64,000 nt of DNA from Paracoccus isoporae (GTDB taxonomy: Bacteria > Pseudomonadota > Alphaproteobacteria > Rhodobacterales > Rhodobacteraceae). The translations under genes and the position numbers were made by a program. The DNA is taken from assembly GCF_900101865.1 (NCBI RefSeq), contig NZ_FNAH01000004.1:124001-188000 (forward strand). The letters are read 5' to 3'. Positions 45,476 through 53,599 of this stretch are shown one piece after another (position 1 is the first letter of the stretch; each line of letters begins with the position of its first letter). Under the pieces are notes generated by a model. The model was given only the letters and a program-made list of their open reading frames with translations, made no database searches and had not been told where the DNA came from.

Positions 45476-46441
45476 ATGACCGCATTCTCGCAGATCACGG
45501 CCGGGTTCGCGCCGCGAAACGACGTGGCGGTGATCGTCGCCTGCGATGCGAATTACCTGCCCTATGCCGCGATCCCCGCCCTGCAACTGGCCGAAGCGGA
45601 TCGCGGTTATGACGTGCTGATTGGCGGGCCGGAGCCTCTGGAGCTGCCGCCATTGCTGCGCAACGCCGGGATCGCGCATCTTGCGGCGCGTCAGGATCAG
45701 ATCATGGATGCGCTGCCCACCGATGCCCGCCGCAGCGTCGCGACCTATATGGAGCTATTCGCGGCCGCGGCGCTGCGCGGGATCTATCGCCGCATTCTCG
45801 TTCTCGACAGCGACGTGGTGTTCGAGCGCGGCGATCCGCGACGCCTGCTCTGCGCGGATATGGGCGGTCACGCCGTGGCGGCGGTGCGCGACAACCGGCA
45901 ATGGCGCACGCCGAAGCGCCGGATGCGCGAGTTCCGCGAACTGGGTCTGTCCGCCCGGCCCTATTTCAACGCAGGCGTCGTGATGATCGACACCGAGGCC
46001 TGGGCCGAGCATGATCTGACGGGCAGGGCCGCGGGGTTTGCCCGCGATCACCTGGCCGGGCTGGGGCGCGATCAGGCGCTGATGAACGGGGTGCTCGCCG
46101 GAGACTGGGCCGAGATCAGCCCGCTCTGGAACTGGCAGTTCACCTGGTCCTCGGCGCAGATCATGGCGATTGCCGATCCCTGCATCGTGCATTTCATCGG
46201 CCCGCACAAACCGTGGCTGGACAGCGCCGATGCGCGGGTGCCGATGCGGCTGCGAAAAGATTACGCAGCCATCCTGCCGCGCCATTTTCCCGATGCGCCG
46301 CGCGGCGCGGCACTCGATCGCCGCCACTGGCCCGCGCGGCGGGATCTGGGCAAATCCATGTTCAAGCAATGGCGGGCGGTCGGGCCGATGCTGGAATATC
46401 TGGGACGCTTCCCGGATGAATACACGCTTCTTCAGCCCTGA
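45476..46441 (+). CDS. Glycosyltransferase family 8-like protein
   Basis: The 321-aa protein has the GT8 pattern: VAVIVACDANYLPYAAIPAL, the metal-binding DSD in RILVLDSDVVFERGD (about residue 100), RPYFNAGVVMIDTEAW, the DQALMNGVL motif and HFIGPHKPW. GT8 enzymes transfer Glc or Gal, often to LPS core or glycogenin-like acceptors. The start at 45476 gives the family N-terminus. Its stop lies one base from the stop of the convergent glycosyltransferase gene. Confidence 0.85.
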   Translation: MTAFSQITAGFAPRNDVAVIVACDANYLPYAAIPALQLAEADRGYDVLIGGPEPLELPPLLRNAGIAHLAARQDQIMDALPTDARRSVATYMELFAAAALRGIYRRILVLDSDVVFERGDPRRLLCADMGGHAVAAVRDNRQWRTPKRRMREFRELGLSARPYFNAGVVMIDTEAWAEHDLTGRAAGFARDHLAGLGRDQALMNGVLAGDWAEISPLWNWQFTWSSAQIMAIADPCIVHFIGPHKPWLDSADARVPMRLRKDYAAILPRHFPDAPRGAALDRRHWPARRDLGKSMFKQWRAVGPMLEYLGRFPDEYTLLQP

Positions 46442-46442
46442 T

Positions 46443-47240
46443 TCAGCGCCATTTCTCGGCAATCCAGGTGGCCGGCAGATAGAAATGACGCAGATGTTTC
46501 GACAGGCTCTCGCGGCGGCGCCCGTCGAATGTGGCCTTGAGATGATCGCCGGGCGAACGCACCGGATCGCTTTTGGACCATTGCCCGATCACCGCGTCAT
46601 CCGGGTTCAGATGCCCGGCGAAGATCACCACCTTGGTGCCGCGCGGAATGCGCGGCGGGCGCAGATAGTTCAGCGGGAAGGGCGGGATGCAGTGCATGCG
46701 GAAATGGCTGACCCAGCCGCGCGGCCAGAATTTCACCCCGCCGGGCGCATTGCGGGTGACAAAGCGCTGTTCATAGCGGAACTTATCCGCGTAACCCTGC
46801 GGATCGGACAGGAATTTCTCCCGCATCGGGGCGAGCCTGCCCACTTCCATCCGGTAGATCGAGGTCTGCGCCATCCGTTCCAGCGGGGTGTTCGGGTTCT
46901 TCGCGGTGATCGTGTCGGACGGGTCGCCAAACTCGAAGAACCCGTCGAGATTGCCGGTGACGATGATGTCCAGATCCATGAACAGCACCGTGCCGGTGAT
47001 GTCGCCCAGATCGCCCCAGAGCTGGGATTTCGGCCATTTGCCGGGGGTGTTTTTCGGCATCACGAAATCCGGGTCGGGCAGCGGGCGGGTCTCGATCGCA
47101 GGGTCGAGCCCCGCGCCGTCATCGGTGAAACAGATCACCCGAAACGGCGGGGTGATGTTGCGCGACACCATGCCGTAGAAGCGGTTTACGTAATCCGGGC
47201 CGTATTTCGTGCCCCATTTGATGCAGATGATCTGTTTCAT
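46443..47240 (-). CDS. Putative glycosyltransferase, KWG-type (paralogue of the 61-62 kb gene)
   Basis: The 265-aa protein begins ICIKWGTKYGPDYVNRFY and carries a DxD-like VLFMDLDIIVTG near residue 82, then FWPRGWVSHFRMHCIPPF and KVVIFAGHLNP. The order of motifs fits a GT-A fold glycosyltransferase that uses a nucleotide sugar and a divalent metal. A second gene in this window shares the same motifs in the same order. The sugar and acceptor are unknown. The start at 47240 fits the paralogue alignment. Confidence 0.75.
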   Translation of the reverse strand: MKQIICIKWGTKYGPDYVNRFYGMVSRNITPPFRVICFTDDGAGLDPAIETRPLPDPDFVMPKNTPGKWPKSQLWGDLGDITGTVLFMDLDIIVTGNLDGFFEFGDPSDTITAKNPNTPLERMAQTSIYRMEVGRLAPMREKFLSDPQGYADKFRYEQRFVTRNAPGGVKFWPRGWVSHFRMHCIPPFPLNYLRPPRIPRGTKVVIFAGHLNPDDAVIGQWSKSDPVRSPGDHLKATFDGRRRESLSKHLRHFYLPATWIAEKWR

Positions 47241-47282
47241 GACTGCCTTTGTGGCCCGATGCGGCAGGACCGGCAAGGGCTG

Positions 47283-47310
47283 TTGACTCTGCCCGCAACC
47301 CGGCTATAAG
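47283..47310 (+). promoter_or_regulatory. Candidate sigma70 promoter for rpsD
   Basis: TTGACT (47283-47288) and TATAAG (47305-47310) are separated by 16 nt. Transcription would start near 47317 and leave a leader of about 90 nt before the rpsD start. Confidence 0.65.
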
Positions 47311-47334
47311 CGCCGCTTCATTGGTGTTGGGGGC

Positions 47335-47399
47335 CCTCGCGAGAGGCAGCCTGTCGCCCTTCGGGGAAAGGACAACGCCCTTTTGAAACTGACAAAAGG
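47335..47399 (+). promoter_or_regulatory. Structured rpsD leader with a competing ribosome-site hairpin
   Basis: CCTC-GCGA-GAGG (47335-47346) makes a GNRA-capped hairpin and CCC-TTCG-GGG (47357-47366) a UUCG-capped one. CCTTTT (47379-47384) can pair with AAAAGG (47394-47399), which is the start of the Shine-Dalgarno of rpsD. The same element can pair instead with AAAGG at 47367-47371. The two pairings exclude each other, as in a translational switch. Confidence 0.5.
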
Positions 47400-47408
47400 A
47401 GATCAGCG

Positions 47409-48029
47409 GTGAGCAAACGCACCTCTGCCAAGTACAAGATCGACCGCCGCATGGGCGAAAACATCTGGGGCCGCGCCAAGTCCCCGGTCAACCGCCGCGA
47501 ATACGGCCCCGGCCAGCACGGTCAGCGCCGCAAGGGCAAGATGTCCGATTTCGGCACCCAGCTTCGCGCCAAGCAGAAGCTCAAGGGCTATTACGGCGAT
47601 TTGACCGAAAAGCAGTTCCGCCGCATCTATGCCGAGGCCGAGCGGGTCAAGGGCGATACCGGCGAAAACCTGGTCGGTCTGCTGGAGCGCCGTCTGGACG
47701 CGGTCGTCTATCGCGCCAAGTTCGTGCCGACGATCTTCGCCGCGCGTCAATTCGTCAATCACGGCCATGTCGAGGTGAACGGCCAGAAGGTCAACATCGC
47801 CTCCTACCGCGTGAAGGAAGGCGACGTGATCTCGGTGCGCGAGCGTTCGCGCCAGCTGGCCCTGGTGCTGGAAGCCGTTCAGCTGCCCGAGCGTGATGTG
47901 CCGGACTATCTGGAAGTCGACCACAACAAGATGACCGCCAGCTTCGTGCGCACCCCGGCCCTGGGCGATGTGCCCTATGCGGTGCAGATGGAACCGAACC
48001 TGGTCGTCGAATATTACGCGAAGAACTGA
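47409..48029 (+). CDS. rpsD: Ribosomal protein S4
   Basis: S4 (206 aa) nucleates small-subunit assembly. It matches the family throughout: [38 protein letters not shown] and the S4 RNA-binding domain [20 protein letters not shown] with [15 protein letters not shown]. The start codon is GTG at 47409 after AAAAGGAG. It is monocistronic, with its own promoter and terminator, unlike E. coli where it lies in the alpha operon. Confidence 0.98.
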   Translation: MSKRTSAKYKIDRRMGENIWGRAKSPVNRREYGPGQHGQRRKGKMSDFGTQLRAKQKLKGYYGDLTEKQFRRIYAEAERVKGDTGENLVGLLERRLDAVVYRAKFVPTIFAARQFVNHGHVEVNGQKVNIASYRVKEGDVISVRERSRQLALVLEAVQLPERDVPDYLEVDHNKMTASFVRTPALGDVPYAVQMEPNLVVEYYAKN

Positions 48030-48051
48030 TCTTCGCCGTCAGCGATGTTTC

Positions 48052-48077
48052 GGGCCGTCCTTCGGGGCGGCCCTTTT
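48052..48077 (+). terminator. Intrinsic terminator of rpsD
   Basis: GGGCCGTCC (48052-48060), TTCG loop and GGGCGGCCC (48065-48073) form a 9-bp stem followed by TTTT. Confidence 0.85.
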
Positions 48078-48111
48078 CGTTGTCGGAGAGCCAGCCGCGG
48101 CGGAGGCGGCG

Positions 48112-48714
48112 CTACCACATGGTCCGCGCCGCGCGGGCGGGCCAGTCGCGGTCGTACTCCGCGCCGCCGACCTCGCCATCGGTCATCCCGGCCAGGATCC
48201 GGCCCGGCGTCGGAAGTCCGTCGCTGTCATCTTTCCCGCTCCACAGTTCCGACCGGATCACGGCGCGTGCGCATTGGAAATACACCTCGCCCAGCTTGAC
48301 CACGATCACGCAGCGCGGACGCACCCCCTTCCGCGCCAGCCGGTCGCAGAGACCGGCATCGTCGGTCAGCCGCGCCCTTCCATTGACCCGGATGACATTG
48401 CCAGAGCCCCGCACCATGAACATCAGGCTCACCCGATCGTCGCGGGCAATGTTGCGCAGCGAATCGATGCGGTCAGTGCCCCGCCAGTCGGGGATGGCCA
48501 GCGTCACCGGGTCGAGGACAGTCGACACAGGGCCGTCATCGCCGCGCGGGCTGGCATCGGTTCCTTCCGGGCCGACAGTGCTGAGCACGCAGAACCGCGC
48601 CCGCTCGATGAAGGCGCGATAATCCGGCGTCAGGTGATCGGCCACCTTCGCGGTGGCGGGCGCGGCGGGCTGACCGTAGATCCGCGACAGATCATCCTCG
48701 GTCAGCCAGCGCAT
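48112..48714 (-). CDS. PPOX-type flavoprotein (pyridoxamine phosphate oxidase family)
   Basis: The 200-aa protein has the split-barrel flavin-binding pattern: RARFCVLSTVGPEGTDASPRG near residue 40, IARDDRVSLMFMVRG and IRVNGRARLT, with a C-terminal segment that includes RCVIVVKLGEVYFQCARAV-like sequence. Such proteins bind FMN (or F420 or heme in other clades), and the substrate is not known. Its start is 4 nt downstream of the helicase stop, so the two may be co-transcribed. Confidence 0.8.
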   Translation of the reverse strand: MRWLTEDDLSRIYGQPAAPATAKVADHLTPDYRAFIERARFCVLSTVGPEGTDASPRGDDGPVSTVLDPVTLAIPDWRGTDRIDSLRNIARDDRVSLMFMVRGSGNVIRVNGRARLTDDAGLCDRLARKGVRPRCVIVVKLGEVYFQCARAVIRSELWSGKDDSDGLPTPGRILAGMTDGEVGGAEYDRDWPARAARTMW

Positions 48715-48718
48715 CGGC

Positions 48719-51619
48719 TCAGTCCTTCTTGATCAACCCGGCGAGCGCCGCCGCGAAAGGGTTGTCCGGGTCGATCCGCTTCTCGGCGTTGGGTGGCCGG
48801 GTGCTGAAGCTCTTCGGCCGATCGCTCCGCTCGCCCTTGCCGCGCGGTTTCCCGCCCTTGCCCGGCTTGCCGCCCCGGCCCTGCTTGCCGCCCTCGGGCT
48901 CGCCCTGCGGTTTCCTGCCCTGGCGGCGACCGCCGCCGCCCTCGCCCGCATCGGACCGGTTGCCGTGACGGCGCGCGCCCTGTCCCTGACGCGGGCCGCG
49001 CGGTTTCGGTGCCCAGCGGAAGGTATAGAAGACCTCCGTCTCGGGCGCGGCGGCCTCCTCGGTCGGCCCCCCCTCTGCGGGCGCTTCGCCGGACGCGGCG
49101 GCTGCATCTGCTGCCGCCTTCTTCTTTTCGGCTTGTTCGGCCTCCCATTTCGCGCGGGTCTCGGCAGCCAGCACCGATTCCTCTTCGGTCAGCGGGTGGT
49201 CGTGATCGGCCTCGGCCTCCGGCTTGGGGGGCGTCGCCGCCGGGACGGGATCCGGCTTGGTCTTTTCACGCTCGCCCTTCTCGGCGGCGTAGCCAAGCCC
49301 CTCCATCAGATTGGCGAATTGCTCCAGCGTCATGCCGGTGATCGACAACATGTCCGGGTTGGCCTCGAACCCGCCGCGCGTGTCCTGGCTGCGCAGCATG
49401 TCGGCTAGACGTTCCAGCATGTCGATACGGATCGCGCGCTCGCCGGCCGGACGGTAGCCCGACAGCGTATAGGCCAAGGCCGGCACATCGGGAAGGTTCG
49501 GGATGGTGACCAGCCCCGGCGGCGGCGATTCGGGGAATTCGTCCAGCCCCTGCCACAGCCCGGACAAAACGAGCCGCAGCCGCGTCGGCGCGGGTTTCAG
49601 CAGCGCCGGCATGAAGATCGTGAACTGCCCGAAGCGCACGCCATGCTTGCGCAGCATGCCACGCGCCTCCTGATCCAGATCCTTGACCTCGGCCGCGACT
49701 TCCTCGCGCCGGATCAAACCCAGATGTTCGACCATGCGGAACGCGAAGCCGCGGGCCAGCCCGGTCAGAGTCTCGTCCCGGCTCATGGCCTGCAGCGGCT
49801 CGAACAGCGTGGCCACCTTGCGGTCGATGAAATGCTGAAGGCGGCGGCGGACCTTGTCGGCGATGTCGGTGCCGGCCTCCTCATCCACGAAGGCGTCCAC
49901 CCCCGGCTTCATCGGCTCGGAGCCCTTGACCAGCTTGCCGATGGCGGTGTCGCCCCACATCAGCCCGCCCTGTTCGGTGAAATCGAGCTCCGTATCGGGC
50001 GCATTGTGGAACCGGTCCGCGCGCAGATGGAATTCCGGGCGCAGCGCCTCGTAGGCGGCACGGTTCAGCATCCGCGCCTCGTCCGGATTCTGGGTGGCGT
50101 CGGCCTTGAAGCGGAACCCTTCCAGCCGCCCGGCGAACTCGCCCTCGACGCTGACTTCACCCTTGTCATTCACCTCGGCCACGAGGGTCTCCTTCTGCTT
50201 GAGCCGGCGCATCAGAACGGATGTGCGCCGGTCCACAAATCGTTGCGTCAGCGCGGCGTGCAGCGCGTCCGACAGGCGATCTTCTACAGTGCGCGTCGCC
50301 TCGCGCCAATAAGTTTCATCCCCGACCCAGCCGGTGCGCTGCGCCACATAGGTCCAGGTGCGGATGAAGGCGAGGCGCTTCGACAACGCATCGATGTCGC
50401 CCTGGGTTCTGTCGATCCGCTTGATCGCGCGGGCCAGCCAGTCATCGGGGATCGCACCGTCCTGCAGAAAGGTGAAGATCCGCAACAGCAAGCTGGTGTG
50501 TTCCGCCGGAGAGATGGAGCGGAAATCCGGGATGCGGCACACATCCCAGAGCAGGCGCACATCCGGCGCGGTGGTCACCCGGTCGCGGATTTCGGGCAGA
50601 TCGCGCAGGGATTTCAGCGCCGACAGGTCGTCCGCCTCGCGGCCCTTGACCAGCCACGGGCTGTCCGGCGCCGCCTCCAGACTGGCCACGAGACGGTCCA
50701 TCGTGCCGAATTCCAGCGCCGGGTTGCGCCACATCAGCCGAGAGATGGGGGCGAAGCGGTGGTTCTCGATGGCGCCGATCAGCCCTTCGTCCAGCGGGCT
50801 GGCCTCGCCAGTGACGCCGAACGTGCCAGGTTCGGTGTGTCGCCCCGCACGGCCCGCGATCTGGCCCATCTCATGGGGAAAGAGCGGCCGCATCCGGCGG
50901 CCGTCGAACTTGACCGTGGAGAAGAAGCCGACATGGCGGATATCAAGATTCAGCCCCATGCCGATGGCGTCGGTGGCGACCAGGTGATCGACCTCGCCCG
51001 ACTGATACATCTCGACCTGCGCGTTCCGGGTCCGCGGCGAGAGCGCGCCCATCACCACCGCAGCCCCGCCCTTCTGGCGGCGCAGCAACTCGGCAATCGC
51101 ATAGACATCATCCACGGAGAATCCGACAATGGCCGAACAGGACGGCATCCGGCTTATCTTCTTCGACCCGGCCCAGCTCAGCGTCGAAAACCGCTCGCGC
51201 CGCATGAACTGCACCCGGTCGATCAGCGCGGAGATGGCAGGGCGCATCGTGTCCGACCCCAGCAGCAGCGTCTCGTGCAGGCCGCGCGCGCGCATCAGCC
51301 GGTCGGTGAAGACATGGCCGCGCTGCGGATCGGCGGCGAGCTGGATCTCGTCCACCGCCACGAAATCAGCAGCGAAATCAGGCATCGCTTCGGTCGTGGC
51401 CACCCAGTATTGCGCGCGCGGCGGCACGATGCGCTCCTCGCCGGTGACGAGCGCCACGACGGAGGGTCCGCGCGCCTTCACGATGCGGTCATAGACCTCG
51501 CGCGCCAGAAGCCGCAGCGGCAGGCCGATGATCCCCGTCCGGTGGGCCAGCATCCGTTCGATGGCATAATGGGTCTTGCCAGTATTGGTCGGGCCCAGCA
51601 CGGCCGTGATGCGTGACAT
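48719..51619 (-). CDS. Suv3-like DExH RNA helicase
   Basis: The 966-aa protein resembles mitochondrial Suv3, an RNA helicase of the degradosome. Motifs in order are Walker A GPTNTGKTH (about residues 9-17), DEIQLAAD (motif II), LLGSDTMRP, the C-terminal RecA motifs TDAIGMGLNLDIRHVGFFS and QIAGRAGRH, then a Suv3-type helical region. From about residue 790 the tail is low-complexity, rich in Glu/Ala/Lys and then Gly/Arg/Lys, and could bind RNA. It is followed by the PPOX gene. Confidence 0.88.
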   Translation of the reverse strand: MSRITAVLGPTNTGKTHYAIERMLAHRTGIIGLPLRLLAREVYDRIVKARGPSVVALVTGEERIVPPRAQYWVATTEAMPDFAADFVAVDEIQLAADPQRGHVFTDRLMRARGLHETLLLGSDTMRPAISALIDRVQFMRRERFSTLSWAGSKKISRMPSCSAIVGFSVDDVYAIAELLRRQKGGAAVVMGALSPRTRNAQVEMYQSGEVDHLVATDAIGMGLNLDIRHVGFFSTVKFDGRRMRPLFPHEMGQIAGRAGRHTEPGTFGVTGEASPLDEGLIGAIENHRFAPISRLMWRNPALEFGTMDRLVASLEAAPDSPWLVKGREADDLSALKSLRDLPEIRDRVTTAPDVRLLWDVCRIPDFRSISPAEHTSLLLRIFTFLQDGAIPDDWLARAIKRIDRTQGDIDALSKRLAFIRTWTYVAQRTGWVGDETYWREATRTVEDRLSDALHAALTQRFVDRRTSVLMRRLKQKETLVAEVNDKGEVSVEGEFAGRLEGFRFKADATQNPDEARMLNRAAYEALRPEFHLRADRFHNAPDTELDFTEQGGLMWGDTAIGKLVKGSEPMKPGVDAFVDEEAGTDIADKVRRRLQHFIDRKVATLFEPLQAMSRDETLTGLARGFAFRMVEHLGLIRREEVAAEVKDLDQEARGMLRKHGVRFGQFTIFMPALLKPAPTRLRLVLSGLWQGLDEFPESPPPGLVTIPNLPDVPALAYTLSGYRPAGERAIRIDMLERLADMLRSQDTRGGFEANPDMLSITGMTLEQFANLMEGLGYAAEKGEREKTKPDPVPAATPPKPEAEADHDHPLTEEESVLAAETRAKWEAEQAEKKKAAADAAAASGEAPAEGGPTEEAAAPETEVFYTFRWAPKPRGPRQGQGARRHGNRSDAGEGGGGRRQGRKPQGEPEGGKQGRGGKPGKGGKPRGKGERSDRPKSFSTRPPNAEKRIDPDNPFAAALAGLIKKD

Positions 51620-51642
51620 AGCTGCCCTTCGGTCCTGACCGG

Positions 51643-52197
51643 TCAGATGTCGGTGCCGTCCTCGCCGGTGTCAAGAAGCGCCACGGCGTCCTTCACGTCC
51701 TGCTGGTGCGGATTGATCTCGAGGCTCATCTGCACCGCCTCAAGGGCGCGTTCGCGGCTGCCGATCTCGTCCAGCATCGCGGAGAGCTGCGCAAGCGCCA
51801 GATACTGCTTCGGCTCCAGCGTCAGCGCCTGCGCCAGATCGGCCGCGGCCGGGCCGAAATCGCCATTCGACCAGTAGGCCAGGGCGCGGAGCTGATAGCC
51901 CATCGCATGATCGGGCGCGTGATCCAGAAGCGCCGTCAGATGCCCGATCGCGGCGCCGAAATCCCCTTCGTCGATGGCCGATTCGCCGCGCGACTGAAGC
52001 AGGTTCAGCGCCTCGGACCCGGTCTCGGCCCAGGCGGTCAGGATCCGGGCCTCGGCCTCGATCCAGCCATCTCCCTGTGTCTTGGCAAGGGTTTCGAACA
52101 ATGCGGGGTCCGCCGGATCAGCGAAAGCTTGCACCGAGAGAAATGCGGTGGCAAATGCCGTCACGGCACGATGGAAATACGTAGCGCGCGTACTCAT
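51643..52197 (-). CDS. TPR-repeat periplasmic protein
   Basis: The 184-aa protein has an N-terminal signal-like segment (MSTRATYFHRAVTAFATAFL) and about three TPR units (IDEGDFGAAIGHLTALLDHA, GYQLRALAYWSNGDFGPAAA, LALAQLSAMLDEIGSRERAL). TPRs hold partner proteins. The partner is unknown. The start at 52197 gives the signal; an in-frame ATG at 52218 is possible. It lies 23 nt upstream of the helicase and may be co-transcribed with it. Confidence 0.78.
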   Translation of the reverse strand: MSTRATYFHRAVTAFATAFLSVQAFADPADPALFETLAKTQGDGWIEAEARILTAWAETGSEALNLLQSRGESAIDEGDFGAAIGHLTALLDHAPDHAMGYQLRALAYWSNGDFGPAAADLAQALTLEPKQYLALAQLSAMLDEIGSRERALEAVQMSLEINPHQQDVKDAVALLDTGEDGTDI

Positions 52198-52253
52198 ATA
52201 CGTGTTGTAACCTGACATGCTGGCGCTCTGCCAGTGAACTTTAGGAGAGAGTC

Positions 52254-52541
52254 ATGAGCGATGTAGTGAACAGTGCCGTCGACGCGCTGAACGCCAAGAT
52301 GGGCGGTTTCGAAGACGGCACCGCGAAATTCATCATCAAGGATGAAGGCTCGGTGATGATCGACAGCGACGGCGCCCGCGCCGGCGACGAAGAGGCGGAT
52401 GTGACGCTGACCGCCAGCCGCGAAACCTTCGAGGGCATGCTGAACGGCGACGTCAACCCGACCACCGCCTTCATGACCGGCAAGCTGAAGGTCGATGGCA
52501 ATATGGGTCTGGCGATGAAGCTGGGCTCCGCCCTGGCCTGA
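52254..52541 (+). CDS. SCP2 sterol-binding domain protein
   Basis: This 95-aa protein is a stand-alone SCP2 domain, a small lipid-binding fold: DGTAKFIIKDEGSVMID, ADVTLTASRETFEGMLNGDV and AFMTGKLKVDGNMGLAMKL. It probably binds acyl-CoA or other lipids in the cytoplasm. AGGAGA precedes the ATG. It is divergent from the TPR gene by 56 nt and lies 35 nt ahead of the hydrolase gene. Confidence 0.92.
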   Translation: MSDVVNSAVDALNAKMGGFEDGTAKFIIKDEGSVMIDSDGARAGDEEADVTLTASRETFEGMLNGDVNPTTAFMTGKLKVDGNMGLAMKLGSALA

Positions 52542-52576
52542 ACGATCCTGAAGACGAAGACCGACCCGCCCGACCA

Positions 52577-53551
52577 ATGACCCTGTCCCCCGCTCCCTTT
52601 CACCGGTTCAGCGACTGCGCCGATCCGCAAGCCGAGGCCTATTGGCTGCGCACGGATGACGAGATCCGGCTGCGCATCGCGCTGTGGCGCGCCGATGCGG
52701 CGCAGGGCACCGTCCTGCTGCTGCCGGGCCGCACCGAATATGCCGAGAAATACGCCCCGGTCGCGGCGCGGCTGACCGCGCACGGGCTGAACGTGCTGAC
52801 GCTGGACTGGCGGGGGCAGGGTCTGTCGGACCGGTTGCAGGATGATCCGCGTCCCGGCCATGTCAGCGATTTCGCCCATTACCAGCTCGACGTGGTGGCG
52901 ATGATCGAGGCGGCGGACAGCCTCTCGATCCGCGCCCCCTGGCATCTGCTGGCGCATTCCATGGGCGGCGGCATCGGGCTCGCGGCGCTGATGAACGGGC
53001 TGCCGGTCGAGACGGCGAGTTTCTCCGCCCCGATGTGGGGGATCAACCATGCGCCGATGCCGCATTCCGCCGCCATGCTGCTGTCCAGCATCGCCAGCCG
53101 GATCGGGCGCGGCCAGCGTGCCGCCTTCGGCACCGGCGGTGGCGGCACCTATGTGCTCGACGAGCCGTTCCGCGACAATCTGCTGACGGCCAGCACCGAA
53201 AGCTGGTGCCGACTGGTTTGCGAGGCCGAGGCCTGGCCCGAACTCACCCTGGGCGGCGCCAGCTATGACTGGGTGGGCACGGCGCTTCGCGAATGCCGCA
53301 GGTTGGCGGCGGAGCCGTCCCCGGATGTGCCGATGCTGGTCTCGCTCGGCACGAATGAGAAGATCGTGTCGGCCAAGGCCATCCGTGACCGCGCGGCGTC
53401 CTGGCCGGAATCGCAACTGATCGAGATCGAGGGCGGCAATCACGAGGTGATGTTCGAGACGATGGCGCGACAGGAGCAGTTCTTCGACGCCTTCCTGTCG
53501 CATGTCGGCGCCGCATCCGCGCAGCGGATCGGGCGGGAAGCGAGGGGTTGA
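52577..53551 (+). CDS. Alpha/beta hydrolase, lysophospholipase-like (PldB family)
   Basis: The 324-aa hydrolase has the PldB-type order: GTVLLLPGRTEYAEKY with an oxyanion region, LTLDWRGQGLSDR, the nucleophile elbow LAHSMGGGIG (Ser about 133), and late acidic and His residues (SLGTNEKIV, EGGNHEVMFE). It probably cleaves lysophospholipids or monoacylglycerols. It follows the SCP2 gene closely, which suggests shared work on lipids. Confidence 0.85.
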   Translation: MTLSPAPFHRFSDCADPQAEAYWLRTDDEIRLRIALWRADAAQGTVLLLPGRTEYAEKYAPVAARLTAHGLNVLTLDWRGQGLSDRLQDDPRPGHVSDFAHYQLDVVAMIEAADSLSIRAPWHLLAHSMGGGIGLAALMNGLPVETASFSAPMWGINHAPMPHSAAMLLSSIASRIGRGQRAAFGTGGGGTYVLDEPFRDNLLTASTESWCRLVCEAEAWPELTLGGASYDWVGTALRECRRLAAEPSPDVPMLVSLGTNEKIVSAKAIRDRAASWPESQLIEIEGGNHEVMFETMARQEQFFDAFLSHVGAASAQRIGREARG

Positions 53552-53599
53552 ACCTGCCGGGCGCAGACTGCACATCAGGGTCAAACGAAAGGACCGCCG

